64,000 nt of DNA, taken from assembly GCF_001540865.1 (NCBI RefSeq), contig NC_033621.1, forward strand, positions 1,459,439 through 1,523,438, in the 5' to 3' direction. Every line of letters starts with the position of its first letter. Position 1 is the first letter of the stretch. Below the pieces are notes generated by a model that was given only the letters and a program-made list of their open reading frames with translations, did no database searches and had not been told where the DNA came from. The translations under genes and the position numbers were made by a program. This document shows positions 21,950-32,185 of the stretch, one piece after another. Source of the stretch: Ananas comosus. Its lineage: Eukaryota > Streptophyta > Magnoliopsida > Poales > Bromeliaceae.

Positions 21950-24480
21950 CATAGACGACTACTATATATTATAGGACGAGCCTTAGTACTACGTTTTTCC
22001 CCAGTTTAGTATCTATCCTTTTAGTCATTTTCACCGTTAGTATACTATTAACAACATCTAACCTAAAAAGGCCCAATCATTGTAACGCATCTTTATCAAG
22101 AGCCAAAATTGGTTAGCACCATATGTTGGTGCTATTTAATTAGTATATTAGCTAGTTCTATTTATATTATATAATAGGCTACTATGTATTGAATGCACCA
22201 GTTATTTGGGGCTACATGTTTTGTGGCCATTTGGATTAAGGTGTCGTTTAGATGATGTGGGGCATCTAGGTACGGTTGAGTGGGTGGGTTCGGTAGTGTG
22301 GTTGATAGTATGATCTAACGGGGTGAAAATGATCAAAGAGTAACTTAACGGAAAAAACTTGGTACGCACAAGTGCTCGTGCTATTAATAGCATAGTAGAC
22401 GAACTTCTTCTTCTCGGCTCTCTCTCTTCTCCTCCCCTCTCTTCTCTCTCTCTTCTCTCTCTCTTTTCTCTCTCTCTTCTATATATATATATATATATTT
22501 ATATTATAGTCCGGGTATATTATCTTATTGGTATTGATAGTCTTGTTTATGTTTCATTAAGTTGTTTTCAGGATGATATAGCTTTCGAATCGACGTATCC
22601 CATGTTACACGTCTATCTAGGTATTAAACTTTGTAGAAATATTTATAATTTTTTGATTTATTTACTTATTGTGAGTGCAGTTTAATTTTAAGCATATGAG
22701 ATATTTGTAGTTTAAGGTGAAAAGAATAAGAATATTGTTGGATTTTATAGAATTTATTCACTAAATAAAGATCTTCCCGATCTAAATGAAGATTGCATAT
22801 TCTGTTGTAGGATGTACAGCTCGTTTGATTTTACCGGTCAGTTTACACGCTTCATGAAGTTTATAATGATTTTGAAAAATTAAAAATTGTTTTTTCGTAG
22901 AAGTTTATATTATCTAGTATGTTTGAACGTGTGGTTGTTTGATTCGAAACAATCGAAACAAGTTATGAGTGAAATGCTCTTATTGTAAGAGGTATAGTGC
23001 CTACATATATATTATTATTTATATATATATATATTATATTATATGAGTATATAGTATATATATAGAGTTGAGTGAGTCAAACTTTTCATGGACTCTTCAA
23101 CTTTTGACCCGGGTCAGTTATGGTTCTAACATCTATTTTTATACTTTTAGGAGGGTTTGGAGCCAGGAGACAGGGTCTCAACCTTCCCAGTCTTTTCTCT
23201 CTTTACCCATATATATTTATATATATAGATAGGTCTATATGCTATTAATAGACCAGAGTCATTGTGTATCAAGTTTTTGCGGTAGGATTTGTTGTGGTGG
23301 TGTGGTGAATATGATGATATCGGGACCCTAGGTGGATGTGGGTGGTTGGTTGATAATATGATTAAACGGGTGAATGAGCCAAAGTGTAATTTAACGGTGA
23401 AAGTGTAGTCAGCACAGAGTGTTGTATTTAATACTAATAGCCGGAATTTTATATTATATTATATATATATATATATAATATATTATATATATATTCTTAT
23501 TTTATTCTTATTTAATAAAGGGGGTTTGGAGGCCCAATGGTGAAACGTGTCCTCCAAAACGCTTTATCTTTTTCGAATATGTTATATATATATTTATATA
23601 TATTATTATTCCATTAAAGGGGGTTTGGGAGGCCAGAGAGTGAAGTGTCCCTTTTTTTTTTCCAAAGACCCTCTTTATCTTCTTTCCGATTAATTTATAT
23701 AGTATATATATATATATATATATATATAGTATTTATTTTTATTTGATATCAATTTAAAATTTTATATTTTTTATTTTTAAAGTTTTAAGATTTATATTTT
23801 ATACTTTATTGCTAATTTAAGTTTAAATTATAATATTTATTTCTATTTTGTTAACTTAATTTAAATTTTAAATCTCTACTTATAATTATAAATTCATTTT
23901 ATTAGATCGGGTATAAATTCGGATATAAATTTACGTATTGATTTAAATTTAAGTATGTAATATCGTTGATATAAAAATACATATTTAATTGGTCTTCGAA
24001 GACTAAATTTTAATTCTTAAACTCTATGAATAATATATTTTATTAATAATTGCATAATAGAATCGTATTTTGCTATTAATTCATGATAGATTTATTATCT
24101 TAAATATCGTTGTATAAAAAAATAATTTTAAATTTTTTAGTGAAAAATTTTAAAGATATAGTGTATATGTATATATAATTAATTATTTTATTAAGCAATT
24201 TATTCTACAAATTTACTTCCCTTCTATCTATTGATTTTTTAAAAATTATTTTGATAGATTTATCTCAAATCTTTCTCATATAAATCTTTATAAAATAAAG
24301 TGATGTATAAATTTATTTAGGCATATATTAATTTTAAGATTTAACTATTAAATTATTTTTATATAATTTTTATTTAATTAATAATTAGACTTATAAAACT
24401 ATATAAAAATATTAAAAAAATAAAATTTATTATAAAAATATTTTAGATCCGCAACATCGCGCGTGTATTTCACTAGTTTG
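21950..24480. mobile_element. Decayed nest of short TA-flanked MITEs and AT-rich DNA
   Basis: Copies of a ~200-230 bp related family at about 21955-22155, 22180-22395 and 23225-23455, recognised by the inner words GGTTGATAGTATGATCTAACGG or CACCCGTTAGA and ends resembling CTATTAATAGCATAGTAG. (CT)n at 22420-22480. Two units with GGGGGTTTGGAGGCC at 23519 and 23618 form a ~100 bp tandem. From 23700 onward the DNA is extremely AT-rich with no recognisable feature. Confidence 0.55.
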
Positions 24481-25025
24481 CATTATGATTGAATTGAAAA
24501 CTTGAGTCCGAAGAGGAGAAGAAGAATCCACAACAACAACAACAACAACAAAGTCATTGATTTTGGGCAGTTCTATTATTTTTCTGTTCAGCTATGTCTT
24601 GTTCACGATTCTCCATCAAACCAAGTGTTAAAGGGGGGCAATGACAAGGAGCAACCGCTAATAATCATAAACGTAGAAGTGAAGAATAAGAAAGTGTGAG
24701 CTCATGAGTTTTACAAGTATCTCACACATAAAAATAATCGATATTATATTATCACACATAAAAAATAAAAAATAAAAAAAAAAAACAATATTATTGCAGC
24801 TCCAGTGAATATCCACCTCTAGTTAGATCTTCTACATGAATCATGATATCATGTCCATTATTAGATCGGTGCAATGTTTCCTATCCAACCTGTTACAGAC
24901 TACAATATCCATGGATAATCCAGAAACTATTACAATGCTACATGCAAGCAGGTTGATATAAGATTTGTCTTATGAAAAAGTGACTTCTATAATATATGTT
25001 AATCAAAACCAAAAGGAAATCTCAC
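24481..25025. other. Intergenic DNA downstream of MRS2 fragment
   Basis: Contains a short CAACAA repeat (24530-24550) and A-rich tracts. No exon matching the MRS2 C terminus could be recognised. Confidence 0.4.
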
Positions 25026-25666
25026 CTTGGAGGTTGGTTCATCTAAAGCTGGGTAGGCCCCAGTCTCCAGCTCTGTGGTTCGAGCATCAAGGAAACTGCA
25101 AATAGCTTCTAAACAAACCTCCAGGGCACGGAACTCAAAAGGAGACAGCACTTCACAAGATTAGCAGCCTGAGAGATTAAGAAGACCCTCATTGCAAAAG
25201 ATAAAATAGCCAGGAAATATGCTAAGAGTTGTAAATGAATATATATCAAACAATAAGAATACTAAGCATATAGTGCTATTCTGTGTTAAGCGTGATATGT
25301 TATCATGACAAAAGACAGGCCCGCATAACACATCACAATGTATATAGTGTAGTATAGGTGACAGTACATTACATTGACAATTTGTGACCATAACATTGTA
25401 TTAACAAATACACTGCTACACATATAATAGCATCTTAATCCACCTGATTGTTAAACAGAAAAGAGCTTTCATGGTGGGAAAGGTAAATGTGATGAGTATA
25501 TGCAACATACCATCCGCCTCACCAGCTTCTGCATTATTTTGGCTAGTTAAGTTCTCCTTCCTTCCACCCTGCCCTTGCTAAAGAACACTAGCTGGTGGTA
25601 AAGGCGCCTCCGAAGCTCCTCGACGATTGGAACAACATGTTCGTCTGTAGGATCTCTATGCAACAC
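25026..25666 (-). pseudogene. MRS2/CorA-type magnesium transporter fragment (pseudogene)
   Basis: Two exon relics. The first, about 25666-25511, reads VLHRDPTDEHVVPIVEELRR then needs a one-base frameshift to continue LPPASVL, hits a TAG, and continues QGQGGRKENLTSQNNAEAGE. The second, about 25156-25026, reads [20 protein letters not shown] and [20 protein letters not shown], followed by a GTGAGA donor. These are the characteristic mid-region blocks of plant MRS2 (CorA family) Mg2+ transporters. The intron of ~350 bp between them keeps a GT donor (GTATGT at 25510). The N-terminal part and the membrane part with the GMN motif are not found in the window. Frameshift plus stop mean it is not functional; intron retention argues for a DNA-level duplication and not retroposition. 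Confidence 0.85.
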
Positions 25667-25994
25667 CTAATTGGAGCAAACAAAACACTTAACAATCCAT
25701 AGCCGAGCGACGAGGCACGAGATTGTATCAAGTTCATTAAAAGCAAAATTTGTAGTTATCTTTAGCTCTCTCTCCCTCACTCTTCCTTTTTTACTAGCAG
25801 AGATCAAACCAAAGAGATGCCAAGCTTAATAGATCAAGTGACAAGCAAAGCAAATGTCAAATCAATTAAAAAGTCTTAGTCTAACTGAGCAGAAAGTAAG
25901 CTATAATCAGATTTTACTATCTTATAGAGCCATGTCCTTGCACCAACAATACTCTGCCACATCTATGCAAATATAGATATGTAGGTGCATATAC

Positions 25995-26605
25995 AGTAGA
26001 GAGAGGCTAATAGCGAAGCTAGTCATATTAGGACTCGGGAAGGATTAGTTAAAATTCACCAAAAAAAAAAAAAAAAAGTTTTTTCAGTTGCATTGGAAAC
26101 TTCGGGCTGAAATATAAAAAAATGATAAAATTAAGGGAGAATTAATATAAGTGCTTGAGCTAAAGATTTGAGCTTTGAATACAGAATGTCGGATTCGAAA
26201 ATTATCAGATGGATGCAAATTAACGTCGTGTGAATAACTCTTAAGAGGCCTAAGGTCCAGACGTATGGATAAATTTTGAATTCCAGAAAATCTTTTTTCA
26301 AATTTATTTGATTTCAGTCAACTAATGGCGTTTTGATCTTATAATTTTAAAAAATTATTTATTTTAATTAATTTATCGTTGCGAAAATTGCATGAAATAT
26401 ACTACACCTGTAAAGTTAAATGATGCATTCAAATTTCAAATTTTGAAGTCATAGTGCCGTTGACTGATTCCAATCAAACAAACTAAAAGACTGGATAGTA
26501 AAATTAAAATTTTAAAAGTTGGATAACTAAATCAAAATGGTCGATATTTTCATATCAGTTCTCTACATATTTTCAAAAAATAAAAATTAATTAGTGTGAA
26601 ATGTC
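25995..26605 (+). repeat. Direct repeat flanking F-box gene, copy 1
   Basis: Starts AGAGAGAGGCTAATAGCGAAG and shares its order of words with 28533-29190: TCATATTAGGACTCGGGAAG, GCTTGAGCTAAAGATTTGA, TTTCAAATTTATTTGATTTC, GAAATATACTACAC, ending in TTAGTGTGAAATGTCTTGTG. Same orientation. Element type unknown. Confidence 0.8.
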
Positions 26606-26639
26606 TTGTGTAAGAAGCTACTCCGGCGACAAAATAAAC

Positions 26640-26935
26640 TAGAGAACACAATTTCACACAAGAAAAATGCAGGGCTATAAACTGATGAAACTAAGCTGAT
26701 GGAGAACATAATTTTATAGAAGAAAAATACAGGCCTATAAACTGATGGAGCTAAACTGATGGAGAACATAATCTCACACAAGAAAAGTACAGGCCTATAA
26801 ACTGATGGAGAATGCTAATTTTATAGAAGAAAAATACAGGCCTATAAATTGATGGAACTAAAATGATGGAGAACATAATCTCACACAAGAAAAGTACATG
26901 CCTATAAACTGATGGAGAATGCTTATTATATCATA
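26640..26935. repeat. Minisatellite, ~60 bp and 46 bp units
   Basis: About five units that each begin GGAGAACATAAT or GGAGAATGCT and contain AGAAAAGTACAGGCCTATAA followed by ACTGATGGA. Alternate units have TTTTATAGAAG or CTCACACAAG, so the array has a higher-order pattern. It lies just downstream of the F-box gene. The reading frame spanning it is repeat translation. Confidence 0.85.
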
Positions 26936-26996
26936 AATAGTTAGTTGTGCAAATTTGAAATTCCAATGTATAGAATTTGCCTCCTTGACTAAGAAA

Positions 26997-28409
26997 CTAC
27001 TCCAAGAAGCTAGGTACAAACCAGTGGGACGCTTTGGTGAAAGGAAGACCCAGTATCTTGGACCCCCCTATGGGGCGCACCCGGTAAATTTCTTTCCCTC
27101 CCATCTCCATCTTCTCAAAAAGTTCTTCGCATTGGACAAACGGCGAAGAGAGGTAGACATAGCCCGGCATACATTCCGAACCAGCTAAACTGTTAGCACA
27201 GACGGATAAAGAAGAGCCGTGCGCTACGAATGTCATTTGATTGCTCAATCCTTCTTCCGTTACGTCCACCCAGGCCCTATTTCTCAGGTCCAGCTTGAGA
27301 ACTGCCATAGTCGTTATCGCGGATAGGAGTACCAGCAGGACTTGTCCGCAGGACTCGACGAGGTAACAGCTCGACCAAAAATACCCGAGGGGTGGCCCGT
27401 CGATCAGCCAGGTAAGAGACACCTTCGGGTCGTCGGCATTGGGGTCGAAAACGCCTAGCATCCTCTGCTGCTGCGTTAGAAAGTAAATCTTTCCGTCGTG
27501 CGCCACAATGCTGCTGCTGTCCCTTTCGTACATGGCCTTGTACGGCGCGCCGGTGCTGACGGCCTGCCAGACGCGGTCCCCGATCCTGCAGAAGACGAGA
27601 AGGCCGTCGCCGAGGAACGCGACCACGCAGCTCGGGCCGTCGACGGGCGAGGAGGAGAGGACGGCGGGAGAGGCGGCCGAGCGGCGACGACGGCGGCCTC
27701 CTGCGCCGACGACCCACAAGGGGAGCCTGATGCGAGCGTCGGTCGCGGGGTTCAGAAGGAAGTGGGGGGCGGCGGTCTCCGAGTAGGCGAAAAGGAGCCA
27801 GCCGTGAGAGCAGCCCCGGATGTGCGCGCCCCGAGTGCCCGGCAGCTCGACGACGACCATGCCTCCTCGCACCCCGCAGCCGTCGCCGCCGGCCAGGCTG
27901 TAGAAGACGAACTTCTCCGCGCTCGCGTCGACGCTGACGCCGCCGCCGACGGCGATGCCGCTGGTGCGGCTGTCGCCGCGGTAGACGAGCCACGGGCAGG
28001 CAGACCGAGGAGGGGGCGGGAAGCCTTCTCGGACGGAACGCCACGGGCGGCAGACGCGGCCGAAACAGACGAGGTCGCGCGGCCAAGTCAGGCGGGCTAG
28101 TACCTGTTCGAGGATGTGGCCGGGCAGCTCCGACCAACGGCGACGATAATATTCCTTCTTCTTCTTCCCCTCTTCTTCTTCTTCTTCTCCTGCTGCTGCT
28201 GCGCTTCTTATTCTTATTTGCTTGTGATCGTCTCTAGTAGTAGTAGTAGTAGGTGGTAAATAATACCAATCGAAGCCCCTCCTCTTCCGCTTGCGGTCGA
28301 CGATTTTATTCCCCTCTGTTTCCTTCTGATTGTCTCTTGTAGGTGGCAGATAATACCAATTGAATTCGCTCCTCTCCCTCTCGGGGACGATTTTATTCTC
28401 CTGATCCAT
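26997..28409 (-). CDS. F-box protein with DUF295-type C-terminal domain
   Basis: Single-exon frame of 470 aa from the ATG at 28409 (MDQENKIV); the frame stays open upstream but offers no earlier ATG. Residues 1-62 hold two tandem copies of NKIV-x-(R/K)-rich-F(N/D)WYYLPPT. Then a Thr run, an acidic-basic run (EEEEEEGKKKK), and the F-box at about 92-126 (WSELPGHILEQVLARL, CFGRVCRPWRSV). The remainder has DUF295 features: CSHGWLLF, FLLNPATDARIRLP, DGKIYFL, and a C-terminal GGSKILGLPFTKASHWFVP. F-box proteins recruit substrates to SCF ubiquitin ligases through SKP1; the substrate is unknown. Very GC-rich except for the N-terminal repeats. It is flanked by direct repeats and has a minisatellite downstream, so it may have arrived or been duplicated with them (inference). 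Confidence 0.9.
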   Translation of the reverse strand: MDQENKIVPERERSEFNWYYLPPTRDNQKETEGNKIVDRKRKRRGFDWYYLPPTTTTTRDDHKQIRIRSAAAAGEEEEEEGKKKKEYYRRRWSELPGHILEQVLARLTWPRDLVCFGRVCRPWRSVREGFPPPPRSACPWLVYRGDSRTSGIAVGGGVSVDASAEKFVFYSLAGGDGCGVRGGMVVVELPGTRGAHIRGCSHGWLLFAYSETAAPHFLLNPATDARIRLPLWVVGAGGRRRRRSAASPAVLSSSPVDGPSCVVAFLGDGLLVFCRIGDRVWQAVSTGAPYKAMYERDSSSIVAHDGKIYFLTQQQRMLGVFDPNADDPKVSLTWLIDGPPLGYFWSSCYLVESCGQVLLVLLSAITTMAVLKLDLRNRAWVDVTEEGLSNQMTFVAHGSSLSVCANSLAGSECMPGYVYLSSPFVQCEELFEKMEMGGKEIYRVRPIGGSKILGLPFTKASHWFVPSFLE

Positions 28410-28495
28410 TATTATATCTCTCTGGCAAACAATGCCAATTAATCGAAACACCCTCCAGTCCTCTTCCTCACGCGGACGATTTTATTCTCCTCCAG
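28235..28495 (-). repeat. Three ~86 bp tandem units spanning F-box 5' UTR and N terminus
   Basis: The word GGAGAATAAAATCGTC (minus strand) or its variant GGGGAATAAAATCGTC recurs near 28488, 28402 and 28316. Each unit runs on to a TTCGATTGGTATTAT-type word. Units 2 and 3 are coding and give the peptide repeat; unit 1 has a TAA (at TTCGATTAA) and lies before the ATG. Confidence 0.85.
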
Positions 28496-28507
28496 TATTA
28501 TCTATGC

Positions 28508-28533
28508 TATATATATATATATATATATATATA
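28508..28533. repeat. (TA)n microsatellite upstream of F-box gene
   Basis: TA run of ~26 bp between the F-box 5' region and direct repeat copy 2. Confidence 0.9.
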
Positions 28534-29190
28534 GAGGAGAGAGACTAATAGCGAAGTTAGTCATATTAGGACTCGGGAAGGATTAATTAAAATTCACCAG
28601 AAAGAAAGAAAATGTTCTTTTTCAGTATTATCGGAAAATTCAGGATAAAATCTAAAAATTTGATAAAATTTACGGAAAATTATTATAATTGCTTGAGCTA
28701 AAGATTTGAACTTTAGATTGATGCAAATTATCTTCCTGTGTAAATGGCTCCTAATAGGTTTAAAATCAGTCGTATGGATAAATTTGGGGTCTAGAAATTA
28801 CTTTTTCAAATTTATTTGATTTCAATCAATCAATAGCTGTGGAAGCCTAGTTGCTTCCCGCATTTGCTAAGTTCTATCTCTTTATGAATGAAGCGGTAGC
28901 ATACTACCTTCTCTCAAAAAAAAATAAAATAAAATAAAATAATTATTTACTTTATTAAATTTATCGTTACGAGAATTACACGAAATATACTACACTTATA
29001 AAGATAAATAATGTATTTAAATTTTGAACTCACAGCAAATTTAACTCATTCAAATCTAACAAATTGAAAGATTGGACAGTAAAATTGAAATTTTAAAATA
29101 TTAGATAACCAAATCAAGACGATTTATATTTCAGATTGGCTCTATACATTTTTACAAAAAATAAAAAATAATTAGTATGAAATGTCTTGT
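28533..29190 (+). repeat. Direct repeat flanking F-box gene, copy 2 (with insertion)
   Basis: Aligns with 25995-26605 but is interrupted at about 28855-28945 by a SINE/LINE tail (GAATGAAGCGGTAGCATACT, ACCTTCTCT and an A-run) that copy 1 lacks, so that insertion postdates the repeat. Confidence 0.8.
28855..28945 (+). mobile_element. SINE/LINE tail inside direct repeat copy 2
   Basis: TTATGAATGAAGCGGTAGC followed by ATACTACC and TTCTCT plus (A)n(TAAAA)n. It is absent from the aligned position of copy 1, which gives an empty-site control for the insertion. Confidence 0.7.
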
Positions 29191-29467
29191 AATCAAATTT
29201 CAAGTCGTCACATATATTCTCTACACGCACCCTTATTAAGAAATTCAGTTTTGATAGCACAATTTGAATTTTATTCATGATTTAAATTTGAATTAAAATT
29301 ATAAATTTAGTATTATATATTGAAATACGACATTATATATGTATACACGCTTGGGAGAGAAATTTTGGATTTGAATTCAAAATTTATAAATAGTTTGTTC
29401 TAATAATCAAAGTCCAATCCTAACTATGATCGTGGACATACCAAGGATTGGTTTCTCCCTCAACTAC

Positions 29468-29913
29468 TAGGGCTTAGTTTGGTATTGAGATCTATCTAAC
29501 GTTATTAGATAAAATGGAGTTGAGGAAAAAGCATATAGGGATATACTTCTGCGTTCTCTGGTGGGACCGCAGAAAATATATCGTAACCGACTCATCGCAA
29601 TATGCGGAACGCAATATTATATACGGAAACAAACAGGGTATTTTTTCATCGTCGTTTCTCACTTCACGTAACACAATTTCCCTCCAATCCCAGGCGGGGA
29701 GATTGCGTTACGTACGGTGACAAAGTACGTTGAAAAAATAGCATATTTGTTTTCTTACATAATATTGCGTTCCGCATATCGCGATGAGTTGGTTACGATA
29801 TATTTTCTGTGGTCCCATCGGAAAAAACAGAAACATATCCTTATATACTTTTTCCTCAACTTCATTTTATCTAATAACGTTAGATAGAGCTCAATACCAA
29901 ACTAAGCCTAATA
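29468..29913. mobile_element. Long foldback MITE
   Basis: Left end GGGCTTAGTTTGGTATTGAG, right end complement of the same (CTCAATACCAAACTAAGCC). The inverted repeats reach inward ~170 bp each, including ATCTAACGTTATTAGATAAA, GGGATATACTTCTG and CGCAATATGCGGAACGCAAT, around a central ~90 bp. A 3 bp TA-rich duplication is possible (CTA/TAA, imprecise), as in Harbinger/Tourist elements. Related fragments seem present near 45830-45890 and 49556-49740. Non-coding. Confidence 0.8.
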
Positions 29914-30344
29914 GATCTATCTTCAAGCTAACAGCTGAATCTGATGTGGGGGCAACGCGAATAGCCGCATCAGCAGCCGGTTGGACGAAAGGGAAAAGTA
30001 CAGGAGCTTTTTTATAATTAAATAAATTTTGAGTCAAATTTTAAATTTAATTTTTAATTTTGATTAGAATTCTTAATCAAATTTAGATTTTTTTAATTCA
30101 AATATAGATTTTGGACTTAAAATTCAAATGGAATTTATATTTAAATTTCAAATCTAAATTTATATACAAAATCAAAGTTAAATATAAATACAAAACTTAA
30201 AATTTAACATTTAAATATTATATTCAAATTTAAATTTGAATAAATTTTGAATTTAAATTTGAAATTTAGATCTAGCTTTAATTTGAAATTTAAATTTGAA
30301 ATTTGTTTGGACTTAATACTTCGCTTTGTGAACTCAAGTAGCTA
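29914..30344. other. AT-rich low-complexity DNA
   Basis: Made of variants of AAATTTGAATTTAAATTTGA for ~300 bp; cryptic simple sequence. No gene or element boundary seen. Confidence 0.6.
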
Positions 30345-30755
30345 GGGGCTCTAGTGAAGCAACGGCGATATTCGCCAATTTAAGCTTGTTTCTTCGTTCT
30401 CGAGTGATTAGTGTTAAATATAAAAATGTTTAAACACTATTTTCTAACAGCTTAAACTTTTAGAGTACAACGGTTATTTCACATGATATCAGAGCAGGAA
30501 GTTCTGAGTTCTTAAGTTTTTAGAGTTCAACGGTTATTTCACGATTGGATTGAAGCTTCTCGAGCTCATTTACAAGGCGCATACATCGAATTGAGCGAGG
30601 CTTGAACCGCTTCTTCTCGAGCTCTTCGGATCTCTCCTCTAGTTAATATCTGCTGCTCCCTTCAATGTGGCCTTTATAGTTTCATCTTCTTCTACTGATT
30701 CTCTCGAATTGGCTTTATCACTATCATCTCTCCTATTATTCTCCTTTGCTTATTT
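30345..30755 (-). pseudogene. WEB-family pseudogene fragment (duplication copy B)
   Basis: Matches the first ~80 codons of the WEB gene at 11.9-12.1 kb, minus strand: GAAGCTTCTCGAGCTC, CTTCTTCTCGAGCTCTTCGG, CTTCAATGTGGCCTT and TTTCATCTTCT blocks are shared. The rest of the gene is missing, the start region is altered and the frame is broken by small indels and a ~130 bp insertion. The TATATAAA motif of copy A is also deleted here (near 30820). Confidence 0.85.
30412..30542 (+). mobile_element. TRIM-like miniature LTR retroelement remnant
   Basis: Within the WEB pseudogene: TGTTAAATATAAAAATG... ends CTTAAACTTTTAGAGTACAA, CGGTTATTTCACA, immediately followed by TGATATCAGAGCAGGA, a good match to the plant initiator-Met tRNA primer-binding site. 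It then ends with a second CTTAAGTTTTTAGAGTTCAA, CGGTTATTTCAC. So two truncated terminal repeats enclose a primer-binding site. Flanks GATTAG and GATTGG look like a target-site duplication with one difference. Confidence 0.7.
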
Positions 30756-32185
30756 ATAGTTTGCTTTGAACTAAAGTTAAAATTGGGCGAATTTCACTGT
30801 GGATTTTAGTGGGAATATGCCTACTTGGTTCTTGTTGTATGTGATCTTGACCATGTTGCTTGCTTCGCTTTTTATGGAGCAAAGGTTTCAAATTACTTTG
30901 GTTTTATTTGATAGTTTATTAAGCTTGTTCGGAGATGAGATTCAAGCCATTGCTGTTTCCTGAGCTGTGATCAAATGTTAGGTGCCATTGCCATGTTTAT
31001 TTGATTTTGCTTTTGCTTTTGCTTTTGCTTTTGGTAGTAGTAGTCTTTAATAAAACTATTGGCGATGAAAATTAAGAATTACAGAAATAAAATTATCTCG
31101 AAAGAAAAGTTTAATTTGAATTGTATTAAGATTCGCCCACGTTGGTACTTATCTAAAATATTTCTAAACCGCATGAGATAACAAATAAGTTTAAAAGATA
31201 AATTATATTCCCTTTAAATTACTATCTTTATGGGATTCAAATAGAATCAGATTAGTATTAATATTTTTCCTACTACCTATCTAAAATATTTCTAAATCGC
31301 ATGAGATAACGAATAAGTTTAAAAGATAAATTATATTCTCTTTAAATTAATATCTTTATGAGATTCAAATACAATCATATTAGTATTAATATTTTTCCTA
31401 CTACCTATAAATATACGACGGATTGGCTACAAGTAATTATATACAAGAAAAAATTAGAATATTTTTTTTGCAGAAATTTTCTCTTTTGGGTTCGCTCTTG
31501 AATACCATAAAAAATTCTAGAAATTTGGACGGTGTGCTGGAATCGACTTTGGTAGCCAATTGCAATATTAATTCCGCGATGAAAAAGGTATGCAAAATTT
31601 ATATAATTTTTCATAATGATTTGGTTAATAATTTTTAACAAATTGAAACCAGCGGATTGAATCGGGTTTGTGCGAGCTTGAAAACCAGATCGGATTGGAT
31701 TGAATTTGTCCGGTCCGGATCTGGTCCACTCGAGGGGTAGATTCGGTCTATAGGAAACATCCCGTTATATATATGTATGCAATGTTTTTCTTATTCTTTT
31801 TCCTTTTTTTTACCCTACTAATTGGAATATTTGATATTTGATATTCCTCTCGTCATATTGATGTATGCTAATTAATCCTTCCCACATATTATCACATGTC
31901 ATATATCATTTTAATTAATTGCATTCCTTTTAACCCGCTGATATTGCAATCAAATGTGTAATTAATTATACCGTATTTGTACAAATATTAATTCTTTCTT
32001 TTTTTGGAACCAAAGAATGATACACTAGAGATTTCATTAGACAACACATATATTCAACCCCTTGAACTTCTATATAAACCTGATCCCTTTCACCTCTTAT
32101 TTGCAAGATTTTTTATATATGTGTGATTACTCTTATTTTTCACCCTCTCACCAAACGATCTAAGTTCCTTTGTTAACATACACAG
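30756..32185. other. Divergent promoter region, duplication copy B
   Basis: Aligns in blocks with 12180-13500. Unique to this copy is a tandem duplication of ~130 bp at about 31148-31405 (unit starts CTATCTAAAATATTTCTAAA and ends ATATTTTTCCTACTACC). TATA box CTATATAAAC at 32071-32080. No further gene. Confidence 0.65.
31148..31405. repeat. Two-copy tandem repeat (~130 bp units)
   Basis: Two units with the shared words GCATGAGATAAC, AATAAGTTTAAAAGATAAAT, TAGTATTAATATTTTTCCTA, differing by scattered substitutions. Confidence 0.85.

Larger units (their letters stand above)
25667..26995. other. Intergenic DNA with direct repeat copy 1 and minisatellite
   Basis: 25667-25990 shows no feature. 25995-26605 is one copy of the direct repeat flanking the F-box gene. 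26640-26935 is a minisatellite. Both are listed separately. Confidence 0.5.

Noticed and set aside
26640..26935. CRISPR-like array of regular units
   Set aside because: Units are contiguous and diverged with no unique spacers, in a plant nuclear context; it is a minisatellite.
27277..28137. Arg-rich 286 aa frame overlapping the F-box gene
   Set aside because: Same strand, shifted frame, repetitive RRPP composition; the F-box/DUF295 frame has real motifs.
28410..28451. Upstream extension of the F-box protein
   Set aside because: The extension would need a GTG start; the first ATG in frame is at 28409.
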